DNA of 63,726 bases from Caryophanon latum (lineage in GTDB: Bacteria > Bacillota > Bacilli > Bacillales_A > Planococcaceae). Positions 7,348 through 15,634 of this stretch are shown piece by piece (position 1 is the first letter of the stretch; every line of letters begins with the position of its first letter). The stretch lies in assembly GCF_001700325.1 (NCBI RefSeq), contig NZ_MATO01000049.1, positions 1 through 63,726 on the forward strand. Direction: 5' to 3'. The translations under genes were made by a program, and so were the position numbers. Below the pieces are notes generated by a model. It was not told the DNA's origin and did not search any database. It was given only the letters and a program-made list of their open reading frames with translations.

Positions 7348-8424
7348 ATGGGACAAACAATCATGATCAATATAAAGTTGCTTCCTACAAAAGAGCAAGC
7401 AACAATCCTTGAAGAAATGAGTAAATCATATATCACCGCTATTAATGAACTCGTAGCGGAAATGGTACACGCCAAACAATTGCTTAAAAAAACAAGCAAA
7501 AATGTATTCGTTCCTTTGCCGAGTGCTGTGAAAAATCAGTTAATTCAAGATGCGAAAAGTGTTTTTAATAAAGCAAAGAAAACAAATTATCACTGCATTC
7601 CAGTGCTAAAAAAGCCACTATGCGTATGGAATAACCAAAATTACTCATTTGATTTCACGCACATTTCCTTGCCAATCATGGTGAATGGTAAAGCGAAAAA
7701 AACACCAATACGTGCTTTATTAGTAGATAGAGAGAACCGAAATTTCACCTTATTAAATCATAAGTTGGGTACACTTCGTATCACGAAAAAGAATCATAAA
7801 TGGATTGCACAAATTTCTGTGACGATTCCGACTATACAAAAAGCAGGCATGAGAATAATGGGTGTTGATTTAGGTTTAAAGGTTCCTGCTGTTGCAGTAA
7901 CAGATGACGAGCATGTACGTTTCTTTGGGAATGGTCGTCAAAATAAATACATGAAACGTAAATTCCGAAGCAAACGTAAGGAACTCGGTCAAAAGAAAAA
8001 GCTAAAAGCCATCCGTACATTAAACAATAAAGAGCAACGATGGATGAAAGATCAAGACCATAAAGTAAGTAGAGCGATTGTAGAATTTGCAAAAGAACAG
8101 AAAATTTCTGTCATTCGTTTAGAAAAGCTAGCGAACATACGACAGACGGCAAGAACAAGCCGTAAAAACGAAAAGAATTTGCATACATGGTCATTTTATC
8201 GTTTAGCTAATTTTATTGAATATAAAGCGAATTTAGTTGGCATAAAAGTCGAATACGTAAATCCAGCTTATACAAGTCAAACTTGTCCACAATGCGGTGA
8301 AAAAAATAAAGCACAAGACCGCAACTATAAGTGCAAATGCGGATTCAAAAAACATCGTGATTTAGTCGGCGCAATGAATATTCGTTATGCGCCTGTGGTG
8401 GATGGTAACAGTCCATCAGCCTAA
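7348..8424 (+). CDS. tnpB: RNA-guided nuclease TnpB of an IS200/IS605-type element
   Basis: Protein of 358 residues starting at ATG 7348 (AAAGGAGGTGAAAGTA upstream; a GTG nine bases earlier overlaps the ribosome binding site). All RuvC parts are present: D174 in GVDLGLK, E259 in IRLEKLAN, D338 in HRDLVGAMNI. The zinc finger CPQC...CKC lies at 313-331. TnpB is the transposon-encoded ancestor of Cas12, which uses an RNA from the element's right end to cut DNA next to a short transposon-associated motif. The reading frame and catalytic residues are intact, so it may be active. The divergent RHH gene suggests regulated expression. Confidence 0.93.
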   Translation: MGQTIMINIKLLPTKEQATILEEMSKSYITAINELVAEMVHAKQLLKKTSKNVFVPLPSAVKNQLIQDAKSVFNKAKKTNYHCIPVLKKPLCVWNNQNYSFDFTHISLPIMVNGKAKKTPIRALLVDRENRNFTLLNHKLGTLRITKKNHKWIAQISVTIPTIQKAGMRIMGVDLGLKVPAVAVTDDEHVRFFGNGRQNKYMKRKFRSKRKELGQKKKLKAIRTLNNKEQRWMKDQDHKVSRAIVEFAKEQKISVIRLEKLANIRQTARTSRKNEKNLHTWSFYRLANFIEYKANLVGIKVEYVNPAYTSQTCPQCGEKNKAQDRNYKCKCGFKKHRDLVGAMNIRYAPVVDGNSPSA

Positions 8425-8590
8425 GATGCTATACGCACTGTCTTAGGAGGGGTAATGGCATACCCTTATCTTGCACGTCAGCGATACTTGAAAAAGACTT
8501 CGCCTTTGGTAGCAAGAATCCCACTGTTTCCGAAGGAAACAGCTTGCCCCTTTAGGGGTGGGAGTGTCAAGACGATTATTGTCATTAGTA
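8400..8590 (+). ncRNA. Putative omega RNA with guide reading into the adjacent mcp
   Basis: In IS200/IS605 elements the guide RNA spans the 3' end of tnpB and the right end of the element, and its guide is the flanking DNA. Here the right end holds CTGTTTCC-gaa-GGAAACAG and CCCC-ttta-GGGG hairpins and ends at about 8570. Bases 8571-8590, the guide, encode the second membrane helix of the chemoreceptor. Its 5' limit is a guess. Confidence 0.55.
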
Positions 8591-9714
8591 TCGTGACAAT
8601 CATTGCAGCGATTGTAATCGGTATTTTCATTTCCGAGCAAATCGGTCGCCCGTTATTAAAAATTACCGAAGCGACGAAAACGATGGCGAACAAAGATTTA
8701 ACGATGGAACCGATTAACGTAAAAAATCAAGACGAACTCGGTGAACTTGCCTTATCGTTTAATACGATGGTCGAAAGCTTACGCGAGTTAATTCAGAACG
8801 TGTACGCAAGCACCGAGCAAGTTGCCGCTTCTTCTGAGCAACTGATGGCAAGTGCCGAACAAACGACGCAAGCGACGAACCAAATTGCTGCTTCGATTCA
8901 AGAAGTGGCAAGTGGCTCGAAAAATCAAGAGCATAGCGCCGAACAAAACGCTCGTGTCGTACAAGAAATGACGACAGGTGTACAACGTGTAGCAGACGCA
9001 ACATCGACGGTCGTAACAGCCGCCGAAGAAACGACGAAAGAAGCAGAAGAAGGAAACGAAACGATTCAACACGTCGTTACGCAAATGAATCGTATTCACG
9101 AATCGACAAGCGATTCAGCCGCTGCCATCCAAAGCTTAGAAAATCGTTCAGTCGAAATCGTAAACATTCTTGAAGTCATTACGAATTTATCCGATCAAAC
9201 GAACTTGCTCGCATTGAACGCAGCGATCGAAGCAGCCCGCGCTGGCGAACACGGTAAAGGCTTTGCGGTTGTAGCGGATGAAGTGCGCAAACTAGCGGAG
9301 CAATCGAAGCAATCCGCCGACCAAGTCGCCATCCTCGTACGCGAAATCCAAGCCGATACGAATCAAGCCGTACAGGCGATGCAGCAAGGAACCGATTCTG
9401 TCGCAACTGGCATGACCGTTGTACAACAAGCAGGCGCCGGCTTCCAAAAAATTCAGCAATCGATCCACGACATGACATCACGCATTCAAGAAATTTCCGC
9501 ATTCGCACAGGACATTTCGACAAACGTTGCCCAAGTCAATATGACGATGGAGCAAGTGACGTCAGAAGCAAAACAAACGTCTAGCAATACCGAACACATG
9601 GCAGCCGCTTCCGAACAACAACTCGCCACGATGGAAGAAATCGCCGCTTCCTCAGCCGCATTATCGAAACGTGCAGAGGAGCTGTTAGCGCAAGTTGGGG
9701 AGTTTAAGGTGTAA
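8455..9714 (+). CDS. 5'-truncated chemoreceptor fused to the IS right end
   Basis: From 8571 the frame encodes the second half of a transmembrane methyl-accepting chemotaxis protein: one membrane helix ([19 protein letters not shown]), a HAMP domain ([19 protein letters not shown]), a long coiled coil, and the conserved hairpin tip. The first helix and the extracellular sensor, about 270 residues in relatives, are missing; the preceding 39 codons come from the insertion element. AGGAGGGG before the ATG at 8455 could still start translation of the fusion. It is either a pseudogene or a sensorless receptor. The signalling domain shows no frameshift, so truncation looks recent. A terminator follows. 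Confidence 0.85.
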   Translation: MAYPYLARQRYLKKTSPLVARIPLFPKETACPFRGGSVKTIIVISIVTIIAAIVIGIFISEQIGRPLLKITEATKTMANKDLTMEPINVKNQDELGELALSFNTMVESLRELIQNVYASTEQVAASSEQLMASAEQTTQATNQIAASIQEVASGSKNQEHSAEQNARVVQEMTTGVQRVADATSTVVTAAEETTKEAEEGNETIQHVVTQMNRIHESTSDSAAAIQSLENRSVEIVNILEVITNLSDQTNLLALNAAIEAARAGEHGKGFAVVADEVRKLAEQSKQSADQVAILVREIQADTNQAVQAMQQGTDSVATGMTVVQQAGAGFQKIQQSIHDMTSRIQEISAFAQDISTNVAQVNMTMEQVTSEAKQTSSNTEHMAAASEQQLATMEEIAASSAALSKRAEELLAQVGEFKV

Positions 9715-9718
9715 ATAG

Positions 9719-9766
9719 AAAAAGCGTGATTGGAAAATGGACTTTTCCGATTACGCTTTTTTGCTT
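9719..9766 (+). terminator. Intrinsic terminator of the truncated mcp
   Basis: AGCGTGATTGGAAAA / TTTTCCGATTACGCT hairpin followed by TTTTTT. Confidence 0.85.
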
Positions 9767-9913
9767 GTATATAAGGTTGTCTTCAATAAACAAAGTGATT
9801 CAAAAGAATTTCCTTTAACTAACATGGTAACTATTTTTTAGAATTTGTTGGATTTATTCAATCGAAAAGTTTAGTAGATTTTTAGAAATAACGCCTGTTA
9901 AACTTGCCAAATA

Positions 9914-11848
9914 TTAAATTTCTAAATAATTCAATTGTGTATCCCCTTCGTCTATTTCCTTTATTAGAGAATTCACCTTTTCGTAATCTACCCAAATGGG
10001 ATATGTTAAACTATTCGTTATTCTTAAAACACAATTAAATAGCTTAGAATCTTGCTTAAATAACTCTACCATTTCATCTAAAAAAAACACTTTTGTACAA
10101 TCATCCTTACTTATGTTCTCATCAACATACCTAAGTTCTTCTTCACAAAACTCGCCTCTATTATTTCTAAAAATGAAATTTTCACCTTTTTTAATCAAAA
10201 AGTCTCCTAACTCAAAATAACTATTCGTATAAAAAGCTATATGAATTTCGTATTCTAAAAAGCCTGAAAATCCTTGACAACATCTAAGTTTCTTCTCACT
10301 ATCGTTATTACTTTGGACAAATAATTCCCAGCTCTCTCCGTTAAAAGTTTCAAATTTTCCTTTGGATAGAGCTATGTCCATATAAAAATTCCATCTTTTA
10401 TTCTTATTTGTATCAGTAGAAACATTACGATATAAGTCTTGAAGAAATTTATATATAATTGTCTTCTTGAAATTTTTATAATCCATGTCATAACATAAAT
10501 CCATAACATTCATATAATGTGAAAATAATCTTTTAGCATAAATATTATTTAAATGATCCGCTTGTTTTTCATTTGCATCAATACAAATATATGATGCCAC
10601 AAAGTATTCTTGTAAAGATTTATGTGTCCATCTGTAATCGATTCCCTCTTGATAAAAAATAGGGACATTTTTTATTAAATCATTTAATAGTTCATTTGCA
10701 TTAAAATCGAGTTGTGTCACAATTTTACATTGATTTAAAAATGTAATAATTTCATCCTTTGTAAATTCAATTTTCCCTTGAATAAAAGTAATAAACCCTA
10801 ATGTTCTCAAAACGGTATGAAATGTCTCAATATCTAAATCTGATTCTTTTGCTCTTGAGAATGCATCACCTTTACTTAAATCATGTCCTTCAAATAGAGA
10901 ATCAAAGACCTGTCTATAAAAAATGCTCTTCTTATATGGGATTTTTTGCTTATAATCATAACCTTTATAGAGAAGCGTTACCATTAGAGGATTTTCTAGA
11001 AATGTGGCAAGATTTTCATAGTTAGCTTCATTTCTTATTTCTTTAATTAAATTTTCTGCCACCTCAACAGCATTATCGACTAAAGCATATTTACGTAATA
11101 AATCATTTGCTTGTTCGTCACTTAAAGGCAACAAATTAAACGAATAAAAATTACTAAAAGATGCTAATGCTGATTCTGGTCTAGAGGATAAAATAAATTG
11201 ATTATTATCGTCAGCCTTTGTAATAAAATCTTGTAAAATAGCAGTAACATTAGAACGTTCTTTCAAAGTAATTTCATCGTAACCATCTAAGAAAAATGTA
11301 AAGCCACCTATATCAATTAAATTTTTAACAATTATTTCATCATATTTTATAGTTAAAGGATTCAATTCTTTTGTAATCTCATCGATTATAGTATGAGTCG
11401 AATTGATTTTTCTAAGTTCAATAAATATAGGAATTGTTTTCTTTTCTTTTATGCTTTCTCTAAACATCCACTTCATTACAGTAGATTTCCCCATACCTGC
11501 TGAATCAGTAATTATGATTTTTTTGTATTTATTTATAAATATGTTTACATCTTGATTAACATAAAAATCATTTTCACGCTCTATCCTATTCGATAAAGTC
11601 AATGGAACATATAACTTCTCTATCGGTGTTGGTGTGCGATGCAAAATAATAGTATTTAACGTTGAACTTTTTCTATACATTCTATTTAAGTATTCTTCAA
11701 AATCTTTTAAGAATTCATCTCCCTCATTTGGTTCTTTAAATATTCCTTTGACTCTCCCAAAATTAGTCCTTAAAACTGAATCTATTAGTCCACGTACTAG
11801 ATGATCTGTTCCTGATTGCATTAAAACTTCTCCCACTCCCTCTAACAT
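9914..11848 (-). CDS. NACHT-domain NTPase, bacterial NLR-like (bNACHT), candidate antiphage protein
   Basis: Protein of 644 residues. The NACHT module is clear: Walker A DSAGMGKS at 115-122, Walker B FFLDGYDEI at 185-193 with the extra acidic residues of STAND/NACHT proteins, and a sensor strand ILSSRPE at 219-225. The N-terminal 100 residues are helical without a known effector motif. Residues 330-644 contain an all-alpha winged-helix-like part (SLQEYFVASYI, frequent after NACHT modules) and an AT-rich C-terminal region with no leucine-rich, WD40 or TPR pattern. Bacterial NACHT proteins are established phage-defence factors. Base composition is much more AT-rich than the neighbours. ATG at 11848 has AAAGGGAG upstream. 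Defence is inferred. Confidence 0.85.
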   Translation of the reverse strand: MLEGVGEVLMQSGTDHLVRGLIDSVLRTNFGRVKGIFKEPNEGDEFLKDFEEYLNRMYRKSSTLNTIILHRTPTPIEKLYVPLTLSNRIERENDFYVNQDVNIFINKYKKIIITDSAGMGKSTVMKWMFRESIKEKKTIPIFIELRKINSTHTIIDEITKELNPLTIKYDEIIVKNLIDIGGFTFFLDGYDEITLKERSNVTAILQDFITKADDNNQFILSSRPESALASFSNFYSFNLLPLSDEQANDLLRKYALVDNAVEVAENLIKEIRNEANYENLATFLENPLMVTLLYKGYDYKQKIPYKKSIFYRQVFDSLFEGHDLSKGDAFSRAKESDLDIETFHTVLRTLGFITFIQGKIEFTKDEIITFLNQCKIVTQLDFNANELLNDLIKNVPIFYQEGIDYRWTHKSLQEYFVASYICIDANEKQADHLNNIYAKRLFSHYMNVMDLCYDMDYKNFKKTIIYKFLQDLYRNVSTDTNKNKRWNFYMDIALSKGKFETFNGESWELFVQSNNDSEKKLRCCQGFSGFLEYEIHIAFYTNSYFELGDFLIKKGENFIFRNNRGEFCEEELRYVDENISKDDCTKVFFLDEMVELFKQDSKLFNCVLRITNSLTYPIWVDYEKVNSLIKEIDEGDTQLNYLEI

Positions 11849-11904
11849 AACACACTCCCTTTCTACTATTATTTTACTTTAAATATATAAATAACAAAAT
11901 GAAA

Positions 11905-11945
11905 ACCCCCTTTCATTCACAAATTGGTGAATAAAAGAGAGTCAT
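11905..11945 (-). terminator. Intrinsic terminator downstream of guaA
   Basis: ACTCTCTTTTATTCAC pairs with GTGAATGAAAGGGGG and is followed by TTTTC. Similar in sequence to 5235-5276 at the other edge of the accessory island. Confidence 0.75.
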
Positions 11946-12046
11946 AGTTATAAATTAAATTGTTGCAGGTGAACAAGGAAATATCCACTTAAACAATATC
12001 TAAACCCTTGATATGACAACGTTTATCGTCTTTCTGGCATTTAGAA

Positions 12047-13594
12047 CTATTCCCACTCAATCGTTGCTGGTGGCTTCGATGTAATGTCATACAGCACGCG
12101 GTTTACGCCTTGTACTTCGTTGACAATACGCACTGAGATTTTTTCTAGCACGTCATACGGAATGCGCGCCCAGTCAGAAGTCATGCCGTCGATCGATGTT
12201 ACGCCGCGGATACCGATTGCGTAGTCGTATGTGCGTCCGTCGCCCATTACGCCAACTGAACGAATGTCTGGTAGTACACAGAAGTATTGCCAAATGTCGC
12301 GGTCTAAGCCAGCATTTTTAATTTCTTCGCGTAAAATGTAGTCCGCCTCGCGCACGATTTCAAGCTTCTCTTCCGTTACTTCACCAAGCACGCGAATGCC
12401 TAAGCCTGGGCCTGGGAACGGTTGACGCCATACGACTGCTTCTGGTAAGCCTAGCTCTAAGCCAAGTGCGCGTACTTCGTCTTTGAATAATGTGTTTAGT
12501 GGCTCGATTAGCTCGAACTTCATATCTTCTGGTAAGCCGCCTACGTTATGGTGTGATTTGATCGTTTGCGCTGTCGCTGTACCTGATTCGATAATGTCTG
12601 TGTACAGTGTACCTTGTGCTAGGAAGTCCATATCCGTTAGCTTCGCCGCTTCTTCGTCAAATACGTAAATGAATTCGTTACCGATAATTTTACGTTTTTG
12701 CTCTGGGTCTGATACGCCTTTTAGCTTGCTCATGAAACGTTCGCGCGCATCGATTTTAATTAAGTTCATGTCGAAGTCTTCCGTGAATGTTTTCATCACT
12801 TGCTCCACTTCGCCTTTACGGTTTAAGTTGTGGTCCACAAACATGCACGTTAATTGATCGCCAATTGCTTTATGAATTAGTACCGCAACAACTGAAGAGT
12901 CTACGCCGCCTGAAAGCGCACATAGCACTTTTTTGTCGCCTACTTGCTCACGAATTTTAGCGATTTCGATTTCGATGAAGTTTGCCATCGACCAGTCGCC
13001 TTTTGCCCCACATACGTCGAACACGAAGTTGCGCAGTAAGTCTGTACCGTAAACTGAGTGACGTACTTCTGGGTGGAATTGTACTGCGTAAAGTCCGCGC
13101 TCTGCGTTTGCCATTGCCGCGATGTGACATGCGGGGCTCGTTGCGATGACGTCAAAGCCAGCTGGTACTTCTGTTACGTGGTCGCCGTGGCTCATCCATA
13201 CGATTTGCTCTGTCGGTAAGTTGCCGAATAATTTGTTTTCTGTTGCAACGGTTAATTCTGCTTTACCGTATTCGCGTGTTGCGGCTGATTCGACTTTACC
13301 GCCTTGCGTATGCGCCATTAGCTGCATGCCGTAGCAAATGCCTAAAATCGGTAAGCCTAAGTCAAAGATTGCAGGGTCTACTTTGAATGCATTGTCGTCG
13401 TATACCGAGTTCGGACCGCCTGAGAACACGATGCCGACTGCGTTCATGTCTTTAATTTCGTCTGCTGTGATCGTATGTGGGTGAAGCTCTGAAAACACGC
13501 CAAACTCACGAATGCGGCGTGTAATTAATTGGTTGAACTGGCTACCGAAATCAAGGACGACTACTTTTTGTTGTTCTTTTAATAATGTTGACAT
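12047..13594 (-). CDS. guaA: GMP synthase (glutamine-hydrolysing)
   Basis: Full-length enzyme of 515 residues that converts XMP to GMP with ATP and glutamine. The class I amidotransferase domain has its triad: Cys87 in GICYGMQ, His174 and Glu176 in FHPE. The ATP pyrophosphatase domain has the P-loop SGGVDSS at 228-234, and the dimerisation domain ends in the usual PPATIEWE. No riboswitch is visible in front of it, in contrast with the degenerate paralog upstream (14023-15327). The two genes have the same orientation, separated by a terminator and a family A repeat. Confidence 0.97.
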   Translation of the reverse strand: MSTLLKEQQKVVVLDFGSQFNQLITRRIREFGVFSELHPHTITADEIKDMNAVGIVFSGGPNSVYDDNAFKVDPAIFDLGLPILGICYGMQLMAHTQGGKVESAATREYGKAELTVATENKLFGNLPTEQIVWMSHGDHVTEVPAGFDVIATSPACHIAAMANAERGLYAVQFHPEVRHSVYGTDLLRNFVFDVCGAKGDWSMANFIEIEIAKIREQVGDKKVLCALSGGVDSSVVAVLIHKAIGDQLTCMFVDHNLNRKGEVEQVMKTFTEDFDMNLIKIDARERFMSKLKGVSDPEQKRKIIGNEFIYVFDEEAAKLTDMDFLAQGTLYTDIIESGTATAQTIKSHHNVGGLPEDMKFELIEPLNTLFKDEVRALGLELGLPEAVVWRQPFPGPGLGIRVLGEVTEEKLEIVREADYILREEIKNAGLDRDIWQYFCVLPDIRSVGVMGDGRTYDYAIGIRGVTSIDGMTSDWARIPYDVLEKISVRIVNEVQGVNRVLYDITSKPPATIEWE

Positions 13595-13640
13595 GTTACA
13601 CCTCTTCGAATGATTTTTAGTTTTTGTAACTTTTCGCTAT

Positions 13641-13838
13641 CAAGTTATAGCTATGTTTAAACATGACATTTTGGAACGTGTATAGCGGAGCGCGTGCGAC
13701 GAGACTCCTTGGGGAACAGCTCGTGACTCAAGACCCCGTAAAGCGCGACGCAGGAGCGGTGCGGAGGCTTGAGCCGAGCCCCAGGAAAGCGAGTCGCAAT
13801 ACGCGCGCAGCTTCCTTATTTGCTAATTAACACATTTG
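13641..13838. repeat. Intergenic repeat family A, copy 1 (inverted interior)
   Basis: The GC-rich core at 13684-13815 is the reverse complement of copy 2 at 20354: nested arms CCTTGGGG/CCCCAGG, CTCAAG/CTTGAG and GCGAC/GTCGC. The right end (TGCTAATTAACACATTTG) resembles the terminal repeat of the other copies; the left end is poorly conserved. It fills most of the gap between the two GMP synthase genes. Confidence 0.75.
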
Positions 13839-13941
13839 ATGAAATGATAAACCTCACATCGACATGTAAGTTTCGTTTTTAAAATCACAAAAAAGATGTG
13901 CCTTTCTACTGATAAGACACACCCTTTTGGATAAAAAGAGA

Positions 13942-13985
13942 GGGTGGATGTAGCTGCATATTGCATACTAAATCCACCCTCCTGT
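13942..13985 (-). terminator. Intrinsic terminator of the second GMP synthase gene
   Basis: GAGGGTGGATTTAG pairs with CTACATCCACCCTC and is followed by TCTTTTT on the minus strand. Confidence 0.85.
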
Positions 13986-14022
13986 TATGCTAGTTGGTTC
14001 CGAATTTAGTATGAAGTAAGGA

Positions 14023-15327
14023 TTATTCCCACTCGATTGTGCCGCCTGGTTTTGGAGACAGGTCGTAGCACACGCGGTTAACATGCTTTACTTCGTTAAT
14101 AATACGGTCTGTAATTTTCAGTAAAATCGGCCATTCGATTGGCTCGATTGTTGCTGTCATTGCGTCGATTGTGTTTACGGCGCGGATAATTACAGGGTAT
14201 TCATACGTACGCTCGTTGTTGCGTACTCCGACTGATTTGAAGTTTGGTACAACTGTGAAGTACTGCCATACTTTTTGATCTAAGCCTGCTGCTGCAAACT
14301 CTTCACGTAAAATAGCGTCTGATTCACGAACTGCTTCTAAGCGGTCGATTTCGATCTCACCTAAGCAACGTACGCCTAAGCCTGGGCCTGGGAATGGTTG
14401 ACGGTAAACCATGTCATGTGGAAGACCTAGCTCTACGCCACATGCACGCACTTCGTCTTTGAATAGTTGGAATAACGGCTCCACTAATTCGAATTGAAGG
14501 TCGTCTGGTAAACCACCTACGTTATGGTGTGATTTTACGACTTTATGAGTTTTTGTACCTGATTCCACGATGTCAGGGTAAATTGTTCCTTGTGCTAAGA
14601 AATCAATACCGTCTAACTTGCGTGCTTCTTCTTCAAATACGCGGATAAATTCGTTACCGATAATTTTGCGTTTTTCTTCTGGCTCTGATACGCCTTTTAA
14701 TTTACCTAAGAAGCGCTCTGATGCGTCTACGTAAACTAAGTTTTCTTCTAAGTCTTTTTCGAACATTGCGATTACGCCTTCAGACTCGTTTTTGCGCATT
14801 AAACCGTGGTTTACGTGCACACATACTAATTGCTTGCCGATTGCTTTAATTAAAAGCGCTGCTACAACTGATGAGTCAACACCACCTGATAATGCAAGAA
14901 GTACTTTTTTGTCGCCGATTTGTTTGCGCAGTAATGCAACTTGGTCTTCCACGAAGTTTTTCATGTTCCAGTTTGCTTCTGCTTTACACGTATCGAATAC
15001 GAACTCTTTTAACACTACTTTTGATTCTTCTTCGTTGCCCCAAGCGTCTAATGATTTTGTCGCTTGTGTTGATGGGTGCTCTACGCTTAATACTGGTAAA
15101 CCTAAGCTGTAGATTTCTTCTAATACGTCGATTGCTTCGCCGTCGATGATGTTGTTTTTACCACCGTTAATGATGATGCCTCGCACTGTTTGTAAGTCTT
15201 TAATTTGCTGAGCTGTAATATCATGTGGGTGAATTTCGCTGTATACACCTAAATCACGAACCCAACGTGCGATCGTCGTGTTTTCGCTGCTGCCTAAATC
15301 TAATACTAAAATATTATCTTGTTTCAA
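14023..15327 (-). CDS. GMP synthase paralog lacking a functional glutaminase domain
   Basis: 434 residues from a TTG start at 15327, chosen because GGAGG lies nine bases upstream; the frame is open to 15426 but that stretch has no start signal. The ATP pyrophosphatase and dimerisation domains are intact (SGGVDSS at 147-153, PFPGPGLG, C-terminal PGGTIEWE). The amidotransferase domain keeps its first strands but has lost about 77 residues: the nucleophile Cys, the His and the Glu are all gone. It can therefore be at most an ammonia-dependent XMP aminase, or a regulatory or repurposed enzyme. A guanine-type riboswitch and terminator precede it. Confidence 0.9.
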   Translation of the reverse strand: MKQDNILVLDLGSSENTTIARWVRDLGVYSEIHPHDITAQQIKDLQTVRGIIINGGKNNIIDGEAIDVLEEIYSLGLPVLSVEHPSTQATKSLDAWGNEEESKVVLKEFVFDTCKAEANWNMKNFVEDQVALLRKQIGDKKVLLALSGGVDSSVVAALLIKAIGKQLVCVHVNHGLMRKNESEGVIAMFEKDLEENLVYVDASERFLGKLKGVSEPEEKRKIIGNEFIRVFEEEARKLDGIDFLAQGTIYPDIVESGTKTHKVVKSHHNVGGLPDDLQFELVEPLFQLFKDEVRACGVELGLPHDMVYRQPFPGPGLGVRCLGEIEIDRLEAVRESDAILREEFAAAGLDQKVWQYFTVVPNFKSVGVRNNERTYEYPVIIRAVNTIDAMTATIEPIEWPILLKITDRIINEVKHVNRVCYDLSPKPGGTIEWE

Positions 15328-15336
15328 ACTAGTAAA

Positions 15337-15341
15337 CCTCC
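15337..15341 (-). promoter_or_regulatory. Ribosome binding site that sets a TTG start
   Basis: GGAGG on the minus strand, nine bases before TTG at 15327. The ATGs further upstream in the same frame have no comparable site. Confidence 0.7.
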
Positions 15342-15416
15342 AAGTAAAGTTTTTATGTTGCTCATTTTCGTTCATGTGCACATCGAAAATACAGATAGAG
15401 TACCTCAAAAAGCAAA

Positions 15417-15460
15417 AAGAACGCATAGAAAAACTATTTTTACTCAGCTTTTCTACGCGT
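15417..15460 (-). terminator. Riboswitch expression-platform terminator
   Basis: ACGCGTAGAAAAGCT pairs with AGTTTTTCTATGCGT and is followed by TCTTTTT, between the purine aptamer and the start of the GMP synthase paralog. Confidence 0.85.
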
Positions 15461-15512
15461 CCTCCTCACAATTTATATAAACAGATATGCGTGCAACAAT
15501 GCCCGCGTTACC

Positions 15513-15587
15513 TGCCATCATAGATAAGTTGTTTAAGGTAACTTAGTAGAAACGCCCGAACCGTATTATCGGGCATATATGAAGGCA
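15513..15587 (-). ncRNA. Purine riboswitch, guanine type, before the GMP synthase paralog
   Basis: On the minus strand: P1 TGCC.TCAT/ATGA.GGCA, P2 GCCCGA/TCGGGC with loop core AATACGG (usual AATATGG), J2/3 GTTTCTAC, P3 AAGTT/AACTT with loop ACCTTAAAC (usual ACCGTAAA), J3/1 ATCTATGA with C at the specificity position. The two loop substitutions are worth noting since L2 and L3 form a kissing contact. Confidence 0.9.
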
Positions 15588-15634
15588 CATGCTATTTTGA
15601 TTTTTTTAAATTTTACTCCTTGTCGTGTATAAAA

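Larger units (their letters stand above)
7035..8570 (+). mobile_element. IS200/IS605-type element encoding TnpB, without TnpA
   Basis: The left end carries a hairpin (CCCACTCC-ttta-GGGGTGGG, 7053-7072) flanked by CCGAGC/GCTCGG. The right end carries CCCCTTTAGGGG (8547-8558) and the same CCTTTAGGGGTGGGA motif, ending near GTGTCAA at 8570. Subterminal hairpins instead of terminal inverted repeats are the hallmark of IS200/IS605 elements. The element contains tnpB and a divergent small RHH gene but no Y1 transposase, so it would need a TnpA in trans. The exact left boundary is not certain. Confidence 0.8.

Noticed and set aside
8788-9099. Cysteine-rich minus-strand ORF inside the truncated mcp, and similar ones at 8759-9004 and 9179-9523
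   Set aside because: They are opposite-strand shadows of the MCP signalling domain, without ribosome binding sites.
12047-12070. Attachment site formed by the 3' end of guaA itself
   Set aside because: The 3' end resembles only the end of the paralog at 14023, explained by homology; no copy is found at the far edge of the island.
15328-15426. ATG-initiated N-terminal extension of the GMP synthase paralog
   Set aside because: It overlaps the riboswitch terminator region and lacks a ribosome binding site; the TTG at 15327 has a good one and matches the start of GuaA.
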